Assembly: GCA_016933615.1 (NCBI GenBank)
Contig: JAFGAO010000286.1
Span: 1-35,565 of the forward strand
Reading direction: 5' to 3'
DNA from: Acidobacteriota bacterium
GTDB lineage: Bacteria; Acidobacteriota; UBA6911
DNA length: 35,565 nucleotides
The notes below the pieces were generated by a model, which saw nothing but the letters and a program-made list of their open reading frames with translations, was not told the DNA's origin and searched no databases. This document shows, piece after piece, positions 27,582 through 35,565 of the stretch. The position numbers and the translations under genes are program-made. Position 1 is the stretch's first letter; each line of letters starts with the position of its first letter.

Positions 27582-29645
27582 ATGGTGACGCTGACAATCG
27601 ACGGACGGAAGATTTCGGTCAAAGAAGGGACGACGATTCTCGATGCCGCGGTTTTGCTGGGAATCCGCATTCCCACGCTCTGCAAGGTGGAGAACTTCCC
27701 CCCCTCGGCATCCTGCTTCCTGTGCGCCGTCAAGATCGAAGGACGGAAAAACCTGGCGCCCTCCTGCGCGACGCCGGCCGAGGACGGCATGATCGTCCAC
27801 ACCGATTCGGACGAGGTGCGCGCCTCCCGCAAAACATCTCTCGAGCTGCTGCTGTCCGATCATGTGGGGGATTGCATCGGGCCCTGCCGCACCGGATGCC
27901 CGGCCGTTCTGGACATCCCGGGATTCGTCACCGGAATCGCCGGCGGGGATTTCCGGCGCGCGGCCGAGATCGCCCTGGACTACCTGACGGTCCCGGCTTC
28001 GCTGGGCCGCATCTGCCCGCGCCTGTGCGAGCAGCGCTGCCACCGCTGCGAAACGGGCGAGCCCCTTTCCATAAGGAACCTCCACAGGCTGGCCGCGGAC
28101 CGGGACCTGAAATCGGAATCCCGGTATATCCCGAGAAAAGAAAAGGCCACCGGAAAGAAAGTGGCCGTTGTCGGCACCGGGCCCGCCGGCCTCAGCGCCG
28201 CGCACCACCTGCTGCGGCGCGGCCACCGGGTGGTCCTTTTCGATTCCCGCTCCGCTCCCGGGGGAATGCTCCGCTGGGCCATTCCGGCGTTCCGCCTGCC
28301 GAGGGAAGTCCTGAAACTGGAAATAGACGTTATACGGAAGCTGGGGGCCGAGTTCAGGCTGAACACGAAACTGGGCGCGGACATGACCCTGGACGACCTG
28401 CGCCGCGATTACGACGCCGTGTTTCTTGCCATAGGCGCGCAGGGCTCCAAAAGCCTGGGCTGCCGGGGAGAAGAGCATGCCGTCCCGGCCCTGGACTTCC
28501 TGGGAGAAGTCGCCGAAGGGCGCCGCCCGGAAATCGGGCGCGATGTCCTGATACTGGGAGGGGGCAATACGGCCATGGACGCATCCCGAACGGCCGTCCG
28601 CCTGGGCGCGCGCGGCGTGAAGGTGCTCTACCGCCGGTCGCGCCGTGAAATGCCCTGCCTCATGTCCGAAGTGGAGGCGGCGGAAGAGGAAGGCGTCGGC
28701 CTGGAAACGCTGGTGGCCCCCGTGGAACTCTCACGCGGGGAAAACGGGAAACTGCGGCTCGTCTGCCGCCGCATGGAACTAGGGAAACCCGACCAGAGCG
28801 GCCGCGCGCGGCCCGTTCCCGTCCCGGGCTCCGAGTTCACGCTGGAAGCGGATATGGTGATCGCGGCCATCGGGCAATCGGTGGAATCCGAATCCCTGCG
28901 GGCGAAGGATCTTTCCCTGACCGGCTGGGGGATCGAGGCCCGGCTTTCGACCCTGGCGACCAGCATCGAGGGAGTCTTCGCGGGCGGAGACGCCGTAACG
29001 GGCGCGGACCTTGCCGTCCGCGCCGTAGCCGCGGGAAAGCTGGCGGCGGTTTCGATCGACCAGTATCTGAACGGCCGGCCGGTTCAAGGGGATCCCGACA
29101 TGATCACGGTTCTCATGGGGAAAATGGGCGAGGAGGAGCTCGCGGCATTCTTCCGCAACATCGAGGAGACCCCGCGGGCGCCTATGCCCGAGGTCCCGGC
29201 CGAAGAGCGCGTCAACGATTTCAGGGAAGTCGAGATCGGGTTTTCCGAGGAGACGGCGGTCCGCGAGGCGGAACGCTGCATGGGCTGCGGCTGCGCAAAA
29301 GCCGACACCTGCAGGCTACGGCAGTACGCGACCGAATACGGCGCGGATCCCCTGAGGTTTTCCGGGGCCAGGCGCCGGTTTCAGAGGGATCTCACACACC
29401 CGGAGATCATCTACGAACCGGGCAAGTGCATCCTGTGCGGCGCCTGCGTCGCGGCGGCCGCTGAAGCCGGCTCGGGGCTGGGGCTCGCGATCGTGGGCAG
29501 GGGATTCGATGCCGCCGTGGCGGTCCCGCTCAAAGGAACCATGATCGAGGCCCTGCCCGAGGCGGCGCGCAGGGTGGCCGAAGTATGCCCGACCGGGGCC
29601 TTCTCGCTGAGATCCTCCTGCCTCTGCAAAATGATCAGAAATTAA
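27582..29645 (+). CDS. NuoG-like [2Fe-2S] N-domain fused to GltD/NfnB-like FAD/NAD(P)-binding oxidoreductase, with C-terminal Fe-S motifs
   Basis: N-terminal IRIPTLCKVENFPPSASCFLCAVKIEG; GltD-type GRICPRLCEQRCHRC, VVGTGPAGLSAAHHLLRRGHRVVLFD, ILGGGNTAMDASRTAVRLGA, GVFAGGDAVTGADLAVRAVAAGK; C-terminal CMGCGCAKADTC and CILCGAC...CP. Confidence 0.9.
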   Translation: MVTLTIDGRKISVKEGTTILDAAVLLGIRIPTLCKVENFPPSASCFLCAVKIEGRKNLAPSCATPAEDGMIVHTDSDEVRASRKTSLELLLSDHVGDCIGPCRTGCPAVLDIPGFVTGIAGGDFRRAAEIALDYLTVPASLGRICPRLCEQRCHRCETGEPLSIRNLHRLAADRDLKSESRYIPRKEKATGKKVAVVGTGPAGLSAAHHLLRRGHRVVLFDSRSAPGGMLRWAIPAFRLPREVLKLEIDVIRKLGAEFRLNTKLGADMTLDDLRRDYDAVFLAIGAQGSKSLGCRGEEHAVPALDFLGEVAEGRRPEIGRDVLILGGGNTAMDASRTAVRLGARGVKVLYRRSRREMPCLMSEVEAAEEEGVGLETLVAPVELSRGENGKLRLVCRRMELGKPDQSGRARPVPVPGSEFTLEADMVIAAIGQSVESESLRAKDLSLTGWGIEARLSTLATSIEGVFAGGDAVTGADLAVRAVAAGKLAAVSIDQYLNGRPVQGDPDMITVLMGKMGEEELAAFFRNIEETPRAPMPEVPAEERVNDFREVEIGFSEETAVREAERCMGCGCAKADTCRLRQYATEYGADPLRFSGARRRFQRDLTHPEIIYEPGKCILCGACVAAAAEAGSGLGLAIVGRGFDAAVAVPLKGTMIEALPEAARRVAEVCPTGAFSLRSSCLCKMIRN

Positions 29646-31576
29646 TCCACGATCGGCAGCAGTATCGAACTGGCATGCATGCCGGAACGGTAAATTCTGT
29701 GTTCCGCTTTCTGGAAATCTCCGGGTCTGGCGAAAAAGATATTTTTAACGTAAGTCTGGGGATTCCGGTCGTACAGGGGGAACCAGCTGGACTGTATCTG
29801 CACCATGATCCGGTGCCCCGGGAGGAATACGTGGGTTGCCGCAGGCAGGGTCCAGCGGTACCGCTGCACCCGCCCCTTCGGAACCGGTATCGGATTCGCG
29901 GGATCCTCACGGTAGCGTCCCCGGATTATGTCGGCCGAAATCATGAGCTGGTAGCCCGCCAGTTCCGGCTGTTCGGGATGGCGGTCCGGATAGACATCGA
30001 TCAGCTTGACAATCAGATCCATATCCGTGCCGCTGGTGGAGGCGAAAAGCGAAGCGACGGGCCGGCCGCTGATCCGGACCGGTTCGGTCAGCGCGGACGT
30101 CCGGTAACTCAGCACGTCGCCGCGCCCGTTGTACGGGCGCTGGTCGTCGACCAGCCACAGGCCCCACGTGGAGCCCTGGGAAAATACGGGCTGAATCGGG
30201 CGTTTCCTGTAGGGCACCGGCTTGGAAGGATCGGAAACATAAGCGTCAAAGGCCGCCTCTTTCCCGTCATCCCCTGTGAAATCCAGCCCGAAGCCCGGCT
30301 GCAGATACAGCGGCTTCATTTTATTTTCGCACCCGGATTCGCAGCTCAGCGGCCATTGATCGTAGCGCCGCCACTCGTTGGTTCCCGTTTCGTAAATGAG
30401 CACCGGGGGCACCTTCGCTTCCGGAGCCGCGTCCTTCAGGTGCGCGTCAAGGAATGGCAACAGGAAATTCCGGCGGAAGGTGCGCGCCGTATCGCCCTTG
30501 AACTTGATGGGCCCGAGGGCATATCCATACCCGGAGGCGCCGCCGTGGTTCCAGGGGCCGATAGCCAGGAAGTTCCGGTTATTGTCCGCGTCTTTTATCT
30601 CCGCGGCAAGGTACGCGGCGACGGCGCCGTAAATGTCCTCCTGGTCCCAGAGACTGTGAACGTAATAGGTCGGCACCGCCAGGGGGCGGGCGGCCAGAAC
30701 CTTGTCCATCGCCTGGCTTTGCCAGAATGAATCGTAGGCGGGATGCGTCAGCAGTTTTCTCCAGAAATCGAGCCGGAACATTTCCAGGCGCCGCCCCAAT
30801 GCGCCGGCCGAAATCTCGCGCAGAAAAAATTCATAGTCGTCTTCATTCTCTTTGCGAAGGTTCTTCATCTTGCCGGGCTGTGAAAGGTGGACGTTCAGAA
30901 AATCCAGCGCCATCTGGCGGAAGGCTCCATAATGAAACCAGTCGTCTCCCATCCAGCCGTCCACCATGGGATTGACCGGTACGGCGGCCTTGAGAGCCGG
31001 ATGCGGATCGACAATGCCCATGAGAACGAGGAAGCCGTCGTAGGAAACGCCCACCATGCCGACGCGCCCGTTGTTCTCCGGGACATTCTCCAGGAGCCAC
31101 TGGATCGTGTCGTAGGTGTCCGTGGAGTGATCCACGCCGGTCGGATTCAAAGGACCGCTCAGGGGTCGAGTCACGACGTAATCGCCGCCTGAACGGTTTC
31201 TGCCGCGGATATCCTGGAAAACGCGGATGTACCCCGACCCGGCGAATATGTCGTCGCCGCCGACCAGGACATCTTTCAGGCTCCGGCCCTGTTCGGACCT
31301 GGACCGCAAGGATGCCCCGTAAGGGGTGCGTGTAAGCACCATGGGCATTCTTTCATCGCTTTTCGGCACCAGTATGATCGTATACAGGCCCACGCCGTCC
31401 CGCATGGGAATCATGGCTTGCAGCCTGACGAAATCGGAATGATCGTCATAGACCAGGTCCGGCGGACGAATCCCTTGGCCAAGCAGCTCCTGGCCGGCCG
31501 GCTGCCGGGCTGCCGGGCTGTAGAAAAACAGAAGAAACAACAGGACCGCAGCCCACGATACTGGTATTTTTTTCAT
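29642..31576 (-). CDS. CocE/NonD family secreted hydrolase (X-Pro dipeptidyl-peptidase-like)
   Basis: Signal peptide; MIPMRDGVGLYTIILVP, RTPYG, QDIRGRNRSGGDYV, GMVGVSYDGF (GxSYxG nucleophile elbow), GPWNHGG, C-terminal jelly-roll DMDLIVKLIDVYPD. Confidence 0.93.
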   Translation of the reverse strand: MKKIPVSWAAVLLFLLFFYSPAARQPAGQELLGQGIRPPDLVYDDHSDFVRLQAMIPMRDGVGLYTIILVPKSDERMPMVLTRTPYGASLRSRSEQGRSLKDVLVGGDDIFAGSGYIRVFQDIRGRNRSGGDYVVTRPLSGPLNPTGVDHSTDTYDTIQWLLENVPENNGRVGMVGVSYDGFLVLMGIVDPHPALKAAVPVNPMVDGWMGDDWFHYGAFRQMALDFLNVHLSQPGKMKNLRKENEDDYEFFLREISAGALGRRLEMFRLDFWRKLLTHPAYDSFWQSQAMDKVLAARPLAVPTYYVHSLWDQEDIYGAVAAYLAAEIKDADNNRNFLAIGPWNHGGASGYGYALGPIKFKGDTARTFRRNFLLPFLDAHLKDAAPEAKVPPVLIYETGTNEWRRYDQWPLSCESGCENKMKPLYLQPGFGLDFTGDDGKEAAFDAYVSDPSKPVPYRKRPIQPVFSQGSTWGLWLVDDQRPYNGRGDVLSYRTSALTEPVRISGRPVASLFASTSGTDMDLIVKLIDVYPDRHPEQPELAGYQLMISADIIRGRYREDPANPIPVPKGRVQRYRWTLPAATHVFLPGHRIMVQIQSSWFPLYDRNPQTYVKNIFFARPGDFQKAEHRIYRSGMHASSILLPIVD

Positions 31577-31831
31577 CAAGAATGCTCCCCGGCGCTTCAG
31601 TCCCCGTCCGGACGTTTTTATTGTACTGCGAACCCCTGGATTTCCAACTACATTCCGGCATGCATAGCGACCCGAAACAACCGGCGCTTCATACAGGGGG
31701 AAAACCCATTCCTCACAGGCTGCAGCCGTCGGGAGCCCGGGCGCTTTGGCGGTTGACGCATTTTCCCCGCGATAGTAAGATCGACGCGCTGTCTGGCGTT
31801 GTTCCCTTTAATGAAACCCGCGGGTAAGTGC

Positions 31832-33226
31832 ATGCATCAGAATTCCATCTCCTCCGGGCCGCGCACAAGGCTGTCCTTCGCGGAAAATTTCGGTTTCGCG
31901 CTCGGCGACACCGCATCCAACTTTTTCTTTCAGACTTTCAACATCTTCCTGCTCTATTACTACACGGATGTTTTCGGGATCGATGCCGCCGTGGCGGGAA
32001 CCATGTTTCTCGTGACCCGCCTCTGGGATGCCGTCAATGATCCAATCATGGGCCTCATCGCCGACCGGACGGAGACGCGGTGGGGCAAGTACCGTCCCTA
32101 CCTGCTCTGGATGGCCATCCCCTATGGAATTTGCGGCTACCTGCTGTTCGCCAATCCCGGTCTCGAGGGCGCCGGCAAGGTTGTCTATGCCTACGTCACC
32201 TACTCCATGATGATGATGGCCTACACGGCCATCAACGTCCCCTATTCCTCCCTGATGGGGGTTTTAAGCCCGTCTTCCCACGCGCGCACGATTGCCTCGA
32301 ACTTCCGCTTTATCGGCGCCTACGGCGGCGGCCTGCTGATTTCGATGTACGTCCGGGGCCTGGTCGAAAAACTGGGCGGCGGCAACGAGCTCCTGGGATT
32401 CCAGTACACCATGGGACTGTTTGCCGTGGCGTCGGTCATCCTGTTCTGGATCACCTTCCTCACCACCATGGAAAGGGTCCGGCCGCCGTCGGGGCAGAAA
32501 CAGAATGTCCGCGAGGAACTCGGAGAGCTTGTCGCCAACCGCCCGTGGATCATCCTGTTTTTTGCCGCGGTCTTCTCCACGACATTCATCGTGATGCGGG
32601 ATTCGGTCACCATCCACTTCTTCAAGTATGTCGTGAAATCGGGCGACGAGACCGTCTTTTGGGGAATGGACAGGACTTCGCTCTTCCTCAGCTCCGGCAA
32701 GCTCATGATGATGCTGGGTATTTTTTGCGTGGGGTTCCTGGTCCGGCGCATCGACAAGAAAGGCCTGGCAACCGCCCTCACCCTGATAACGGCGGCGTGT
32801 CTTTTCTCGTTTTACTTCATTCCAAGGGAAATGTACGCCCTGATGCTGGCAGTCAACTGCATCGGCTCCTTCATGATGGGGCCGACCTCGGCGATTACGT
32901 GGTCCATGTACGGGGATGTCGCCGACTACGGCCAGCTCAAATTCGGGCGCCGCTCCACCGGGCTGATCCACTCCGCCTCCCTTTTCTCGCTGAAAACGGG
33001 CAGCATGCTGGCCGGTTTCCTCGGCGGCCAGATGCTCGCCTGGTTCGGATTCGCGGCCAACCAGGAGCAGTCGGAACGATCGGTCGCGGGTATTATGCTC
33101 ATGTTTTCGATCGTCCCCGCATGCTTTGCCGTCTGCAAGGGCATCGCATTGTGGATCTATCCCCTGAACCGCAGCAGGGTCCTCGAAATAGAAAAGGAGC
33201 TGGCAAAGGAAAGCAGTCGACCGTAG
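31832..33226 (+). CDS. MFS transporter, glycoside-pentoside-hexuronide (GPH):cation symporter family
   Basis: TRLWDAVNDPIMGLIADRTETRWGKYRPYLLWMAIPYG and TAINVPYSSLMGVLSPSSHARTIAS are diagnostic MelB/GPH-type motifs; ~12 TM segments. Confidence 0.93.
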   Translation: MHQNSISSGPRTRLSFAENFGFALGDTASNFFFQTFNIFLLYYYTDVFGIDAAVAGTMFLVTRLWDAVNDPIMGLIADRTETRWGKYRPYLLWMAIPYGICGYLLFANPGLEGAGKVVYAYVTYSMMMMAYTAINVPYSSLMGVLSPSSHARTIASNFRFIGAYGGGLLISMYVRGLVEKLGGGNELLGFQYTMGLFAVASVILFWITFLTTMERVRPPSGQKQNVREELGELVANRPWIILFFAAVFSTTFIVMRDSVTIHFFKYVVKSGDETVFWGMDRTSLFLSSGKLMMMLGIFCVGFLVRRIDKKGLATALTLITAACLFSFYFIPREMYALMLAVNCIGSFMMGPTSAITWSMYGDVADYGQLKFGRRSTGLIHSASLFSLKTGSMLAGFLGGQMLAWFGFAANQEQSERSVAGIMLMFSIVPACFAVCKGIALWIYPLNRSRVLEIEKELAKESSRP

Positions 33227-33250
33227 GGGCGAACCTTGTGTTCGCCCGCC
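33223..33250. repeat. Short palindromic intergenic repeat (GTAGGGGCGAACCTTGTGTTCGCCC type)
   Basis: Perfect 8-bp inverted repeat GGGCGAAC-CTTGT-GTTCGCCC; the TAG stop codon of the transporter lies inside the repeat unit (gTAGgggcgaac). Confidence 0.6.
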
Positions 33251-33295
33251 TCGTGTTCGGTCTATTCAAGACTGAAAATTGAAGATTGTTGTTAT

Positions 33296-34075
33296 TTACC
33301 AGCTGCCGGAAGCTCCGCCGCCTCCGAAACCGCCTCCACCCCCGCCGCCAAAACCCCCGCCCCCGAAGCCGCCCCCGCCGCTCCAGCCGCCCCTGCGGCC
33401 TCCGCCGGACATCAGCAGCAGAAGAAGAAAAAGCCGCGGATATTTGATAAACAGAAAGATGCCCGCGATCACCAGAAGAACGGAAAAAACCTTCTGCAAA
33501 GGCGTGGCCGGCTCGGTGGGGCTCCCCCGCCGCGGATCCGCCCTTACGCCCGCCGGGAGCGTCTCCTCCGGAAGCTGGATCCCGGCATCGGCCGCGATTG
33601 TCCGGGTGATCGTGCGTACGGCGGAAACGATTCCGCCGGAATAATCCCCCTGCCTGAAATAGGGGATCAAATCCTGGTCGATGACCCGCCGGCTGAAGGC
33701 GTCGGTCAGAATCCCTTCCAGCCCGTACCCTATTTCCAGCCTCATTCTCCTGTCCCGCAGCGACACGAGCAGAAGCGCGCCGTTGTCTTTTCCTTCCTGC
33801 CCGACCCTCCACATATCGTGGGCCACGCGGACGGCGAAATCTTCGATGGAGGCTCCTTCAAGGCTTTCAATGGTGAGTACGAATACCTGGGCCGTGGTTG
33901 CCGATTCAAAACGCCCGAGGTATGCGTTCAACAGCGCTTCCCTTTCGGGGTCGATGATGCCGGCAAGGTCGGTCACGTAGTTCGATGGCTTGGCCGGGAC
34001 CTTCACCTGAGCGACGGCTTGGGTTCCAAGCAGGAGGAGCAGGGCCGACAATACCGGGACGGAAAATTTATTCAT
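33296..34075 (-). CDS. TPM-domain (YgcG-like) exported protein with Gly-rich C-terminus
   Basis: Signal peptide; YVTDLAGIIDPEREALLNAYLGRFESATTAQVFVLTIESL; TM; C-terminal GGGRRGGWSGGGGFGGGGFGGGGGGGFGGGGASGSW. Confidence 0.9.
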   Translation of the reverse strand: MNKFSVPVLSALLLLLGTQAVAQVKVPAKPSNYVTDLAGIIDPEREALLNAYLGRFESATTAQVFVLTIESLEGASIEDFAVRVAHDMWRVGQEGKDNGALLLVSLRDRRMRLEIGYGLEGILTDAFSRRVIDQDLIPYFRQGDYSGGIVSAVRTITRTIAADAGIQLPEETLPAGVRADPRRGSPTEPATPLQKVFSVLLVIAGIFLFIKYPRLFLLLLLMSGGGRRGGWSGGGGFGGGGFGGGGGGGFGGGGASGSW

Positions 34076-34814
34076 GAATTTCATCGACGATGGCACCCAG
34101 TTTTTCCGTGGCGGCGTAATATTCTTCAAATATCGTATGCAGCTCTTCGGCGGTCATCTTCGCCTTTTCATGCTTTTCCCTCAGAATTCTGGAAAACACA
34201 TCCGTACTGACGCCCGCGACGCGCCCCAGGGCCTGGATCACCTCATACTGCGGGACGGGAGGCTCCTCCCCGCCGAGCGCGATCAGGCCTCGAAACAATG
34301 GGATATACCCGGTGATGGAGCGGACGAAGCCTTCGGTAAGCAGTTTCCTGTCCCCCTGGGCCGAGAGATACCCCTGACGCAGCCAGATGAGCTTCGTCTT
34401 CAGCTCTCTCTCGCACTGGTTCCTTAGATCCATCCGTTTTATCTCCAGATTGCCCAATATATCTTCCCCGTACACGGTCGAGTGGACGCGTTTGAAATTC
34501 AGAAACTCGATCGGGAAAACGTCCAGGGAGGACGCTATATATGCGGGCGTCATAATCAGAGGAGCCGCGACTTTCTTTTTCCCGTATTTTTTCCCCAGAG
34601 GTGCCAGAAATTCCAGGAATTGCATGTCCATTTTCTCGAGCACGACGATGGAATTCACGTCGGAGACTCTCTCGTCGTAATCATCCGTAACGGCCGTCCC
34701 CGTGATATGCAGGGAGTGGATGGTATCCGGGTACCCGGCCAGCATCTCTTGCAGAAAAGGCTGTATCTTTCCGGCCGCAGCCGGCTTCACTCCATCGAAG
34801 GTAAGATCGGGCAT
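34068..34814 (-). CDS. Nucleotidyltransferase-like hypothetical protein
   Basis: ITGTAVTDDYDERVSDVNSIVVL resembles a nucleotidyltransferase-type GS...D(V)(N/D) core; helical C-terminal half; overlaps the downstream TPM gene. Confidence 0.6.
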   Translation of the reverse strand: MPDLTFDGVKPAAAGKIQPFLQEMLAGYPDTIHSLHITGTAVTDDYDERVSDVNSIVVLEKMDMQFLEFLAPLGKKYGKKKVAAPLIMTPAYIASSLDVFPIEFLNFKRVHSTVYGEDILGNLEIKRMDLRNQCERELKTKLIWLRQGYLSAQGDRKLLTEGFVRSITGYIPLFRGLIALGGEEPPVPQYEVIQALGRVAGVSTDVFSRILREKHEKAKMTAEELHTIFEEYYAATEKLGAIVDEIHE

Positions 34815-35043
34815 CGCTCTGGCTCCTCCTGAATGCACAGTGTCCGGGAATTTTTATTTTATCAGAGGTTCGGAATCATGCCACCCTGAAACAAAGACCC
34901 GGAAAATCACAGACGCAGGCCTGTCAAGCCTTATTTCCCGGAATATTCCAATTGATAATTCTGGGACGTACTGATAGTTATATTTGGCATTGGAAGGCAA
35001 GAAAATTATAAACGCCCAAAACCATTTCTATAATGCTTCCGTT

Positions 35044-35409
35044 ATGGCAGAACGTCCTCCAACCAAAGAAGCCCCGCCCTTCGGAAAACGCCTGGCCGCC
35101 GTACGCAAAAAACACGGCTTGTCGCAGAGAGAACTGTCCGAACGGATGGAAACGACGCGCGAGATTATCGATTATTACGAACGCCGCGCCGTGAATCCGT
35201 CGCTGTCGTTTATCGAACGCGCCGCGGAATCCCTGGACGTTTCCGTTGCGGAACTGCTTGGAAGCGATTCCGGAATCACTCGCAAACGGCCCGGACCGGA
35301 GCCTCAGCTCTTTCGCCGCCTCGATCAAATCCGGCAACTTCAGAGGAAAGAGCAGGAGTTTGTGATACGGTTCCTTGATACCGTACTGGAAAGAGCGGGT
35401 AAAACTTAA
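35044..35409 (+). CDS. XRE-family helix-turn-helix transcriptional regulator
   Basis: FGKRLAAVRKKHGLSQRELSERMETTREIIDYYERRAVNPSLSFIERAAESLDVSVAELLG. Confidence 0.88.
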   Translation: MAERPPTKEAPPFGKRLAAVRKKHGLSQRELSERMETTREIIDYYERRAVNPSLSFIERAAESLDVSVAELLGSDSGITRKRPGPEPQLFRRLDQIRQLQRKEQEFVIRFLDTVLERAGKT

Positions 35410-35415
35410 AACGTC

Positions 35416-35565
35416 ATGAATCGACAGGATGTTTTTAAAATTATCGCGGATCACCGGGAAAAACTGGCCCGCGATTTCGGAATCAAGTCCCTGGCATTGT
35501 TCGGTTCCGTGGCACGGGATGAGGCCACCTCTGTCAGCGACGTGGATCTGCTTGTGGAGTTTGAC
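35416..35565 (+). CDS. MNT-type (MntA-like) minimal nucleotidyltransferase, truncated by window end
   Basis: MNRQDVFKIIADHREKLARDFGIKSLALFGSVARDEATSVSDVDLLVEFD: GSxARxE...SDxDLLVEF nucleotidyltransferase core; starts 6 nt after the XRE gene. Confidence 0.85.
   Translation, partial: MNRQDVFKIIADHREKLARDFGIKSLALFGSVARDEATSVSDVDLLVEFD

Noticed and set aside
33300-33420. Low-complexity GGC/CCG-rich DNA as a possible tandem repeat element
   Set aside because: It encodes the common Gly-rich C-terminal tail (ending GASGSW) of TPM/YgcG-like proteins.

Overview
A GC-rich bacterial chromosomal window, probably from an anaerobe (inferred from gene content). Gene order: Ca2+-type P-type ATPase; tannase/feruloyl-esterase family protein; URO-D/MtaA-like methyltransferase family protein; KatG; two exported hypothetical proteins; a Tat-ferredoxin plus tungsten/molybdenum aldehyde:ferredoxin oxidoreductase (AOR) pair; a NifU/NifS-like Fe-S assembly pair; an ECF sigma/anti-sigma operon with repeat-containing effector proteins; MsrA; a redox gene cluster at 20545-29645; a CocE/NonD hydrolase; a GPH-family sugar:cation symporter; a TPM-domain protein; a nucleotidyltransferase-like protein; and an XRE + MNT pair at the right edge. 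The standout is in the redox cluster. A Tat-signal polyferredoxin is interrupted by one in-frame UGA (23236-23238), exactly where a cluster-ligand Cys would sit (C-G-Y-U-M-L-C-P). The UGA is followed immediately by a hairpin with the geometry of a bacterial SECIS element. I propose this is a selenocysteine-containing exported ferredoxin. It sits in a putative six-gene membrane-associated electron-transfer system: PQQ-like propeller, anchored NHL propeller, Sec-ferredoxin, NapH-like membrane polyferredoxin, membrane-anchored NuoE-NuoF fusion, and NuoG(N)-GltD fusion. I also found two probable gene remnants: a Fur/PerR-like relic upstream of katG and a URO-D C-terminal relic downstream of the AOR gene. 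No tRNA, rRNA, CRISPR array, transposase or integrase was recognised.
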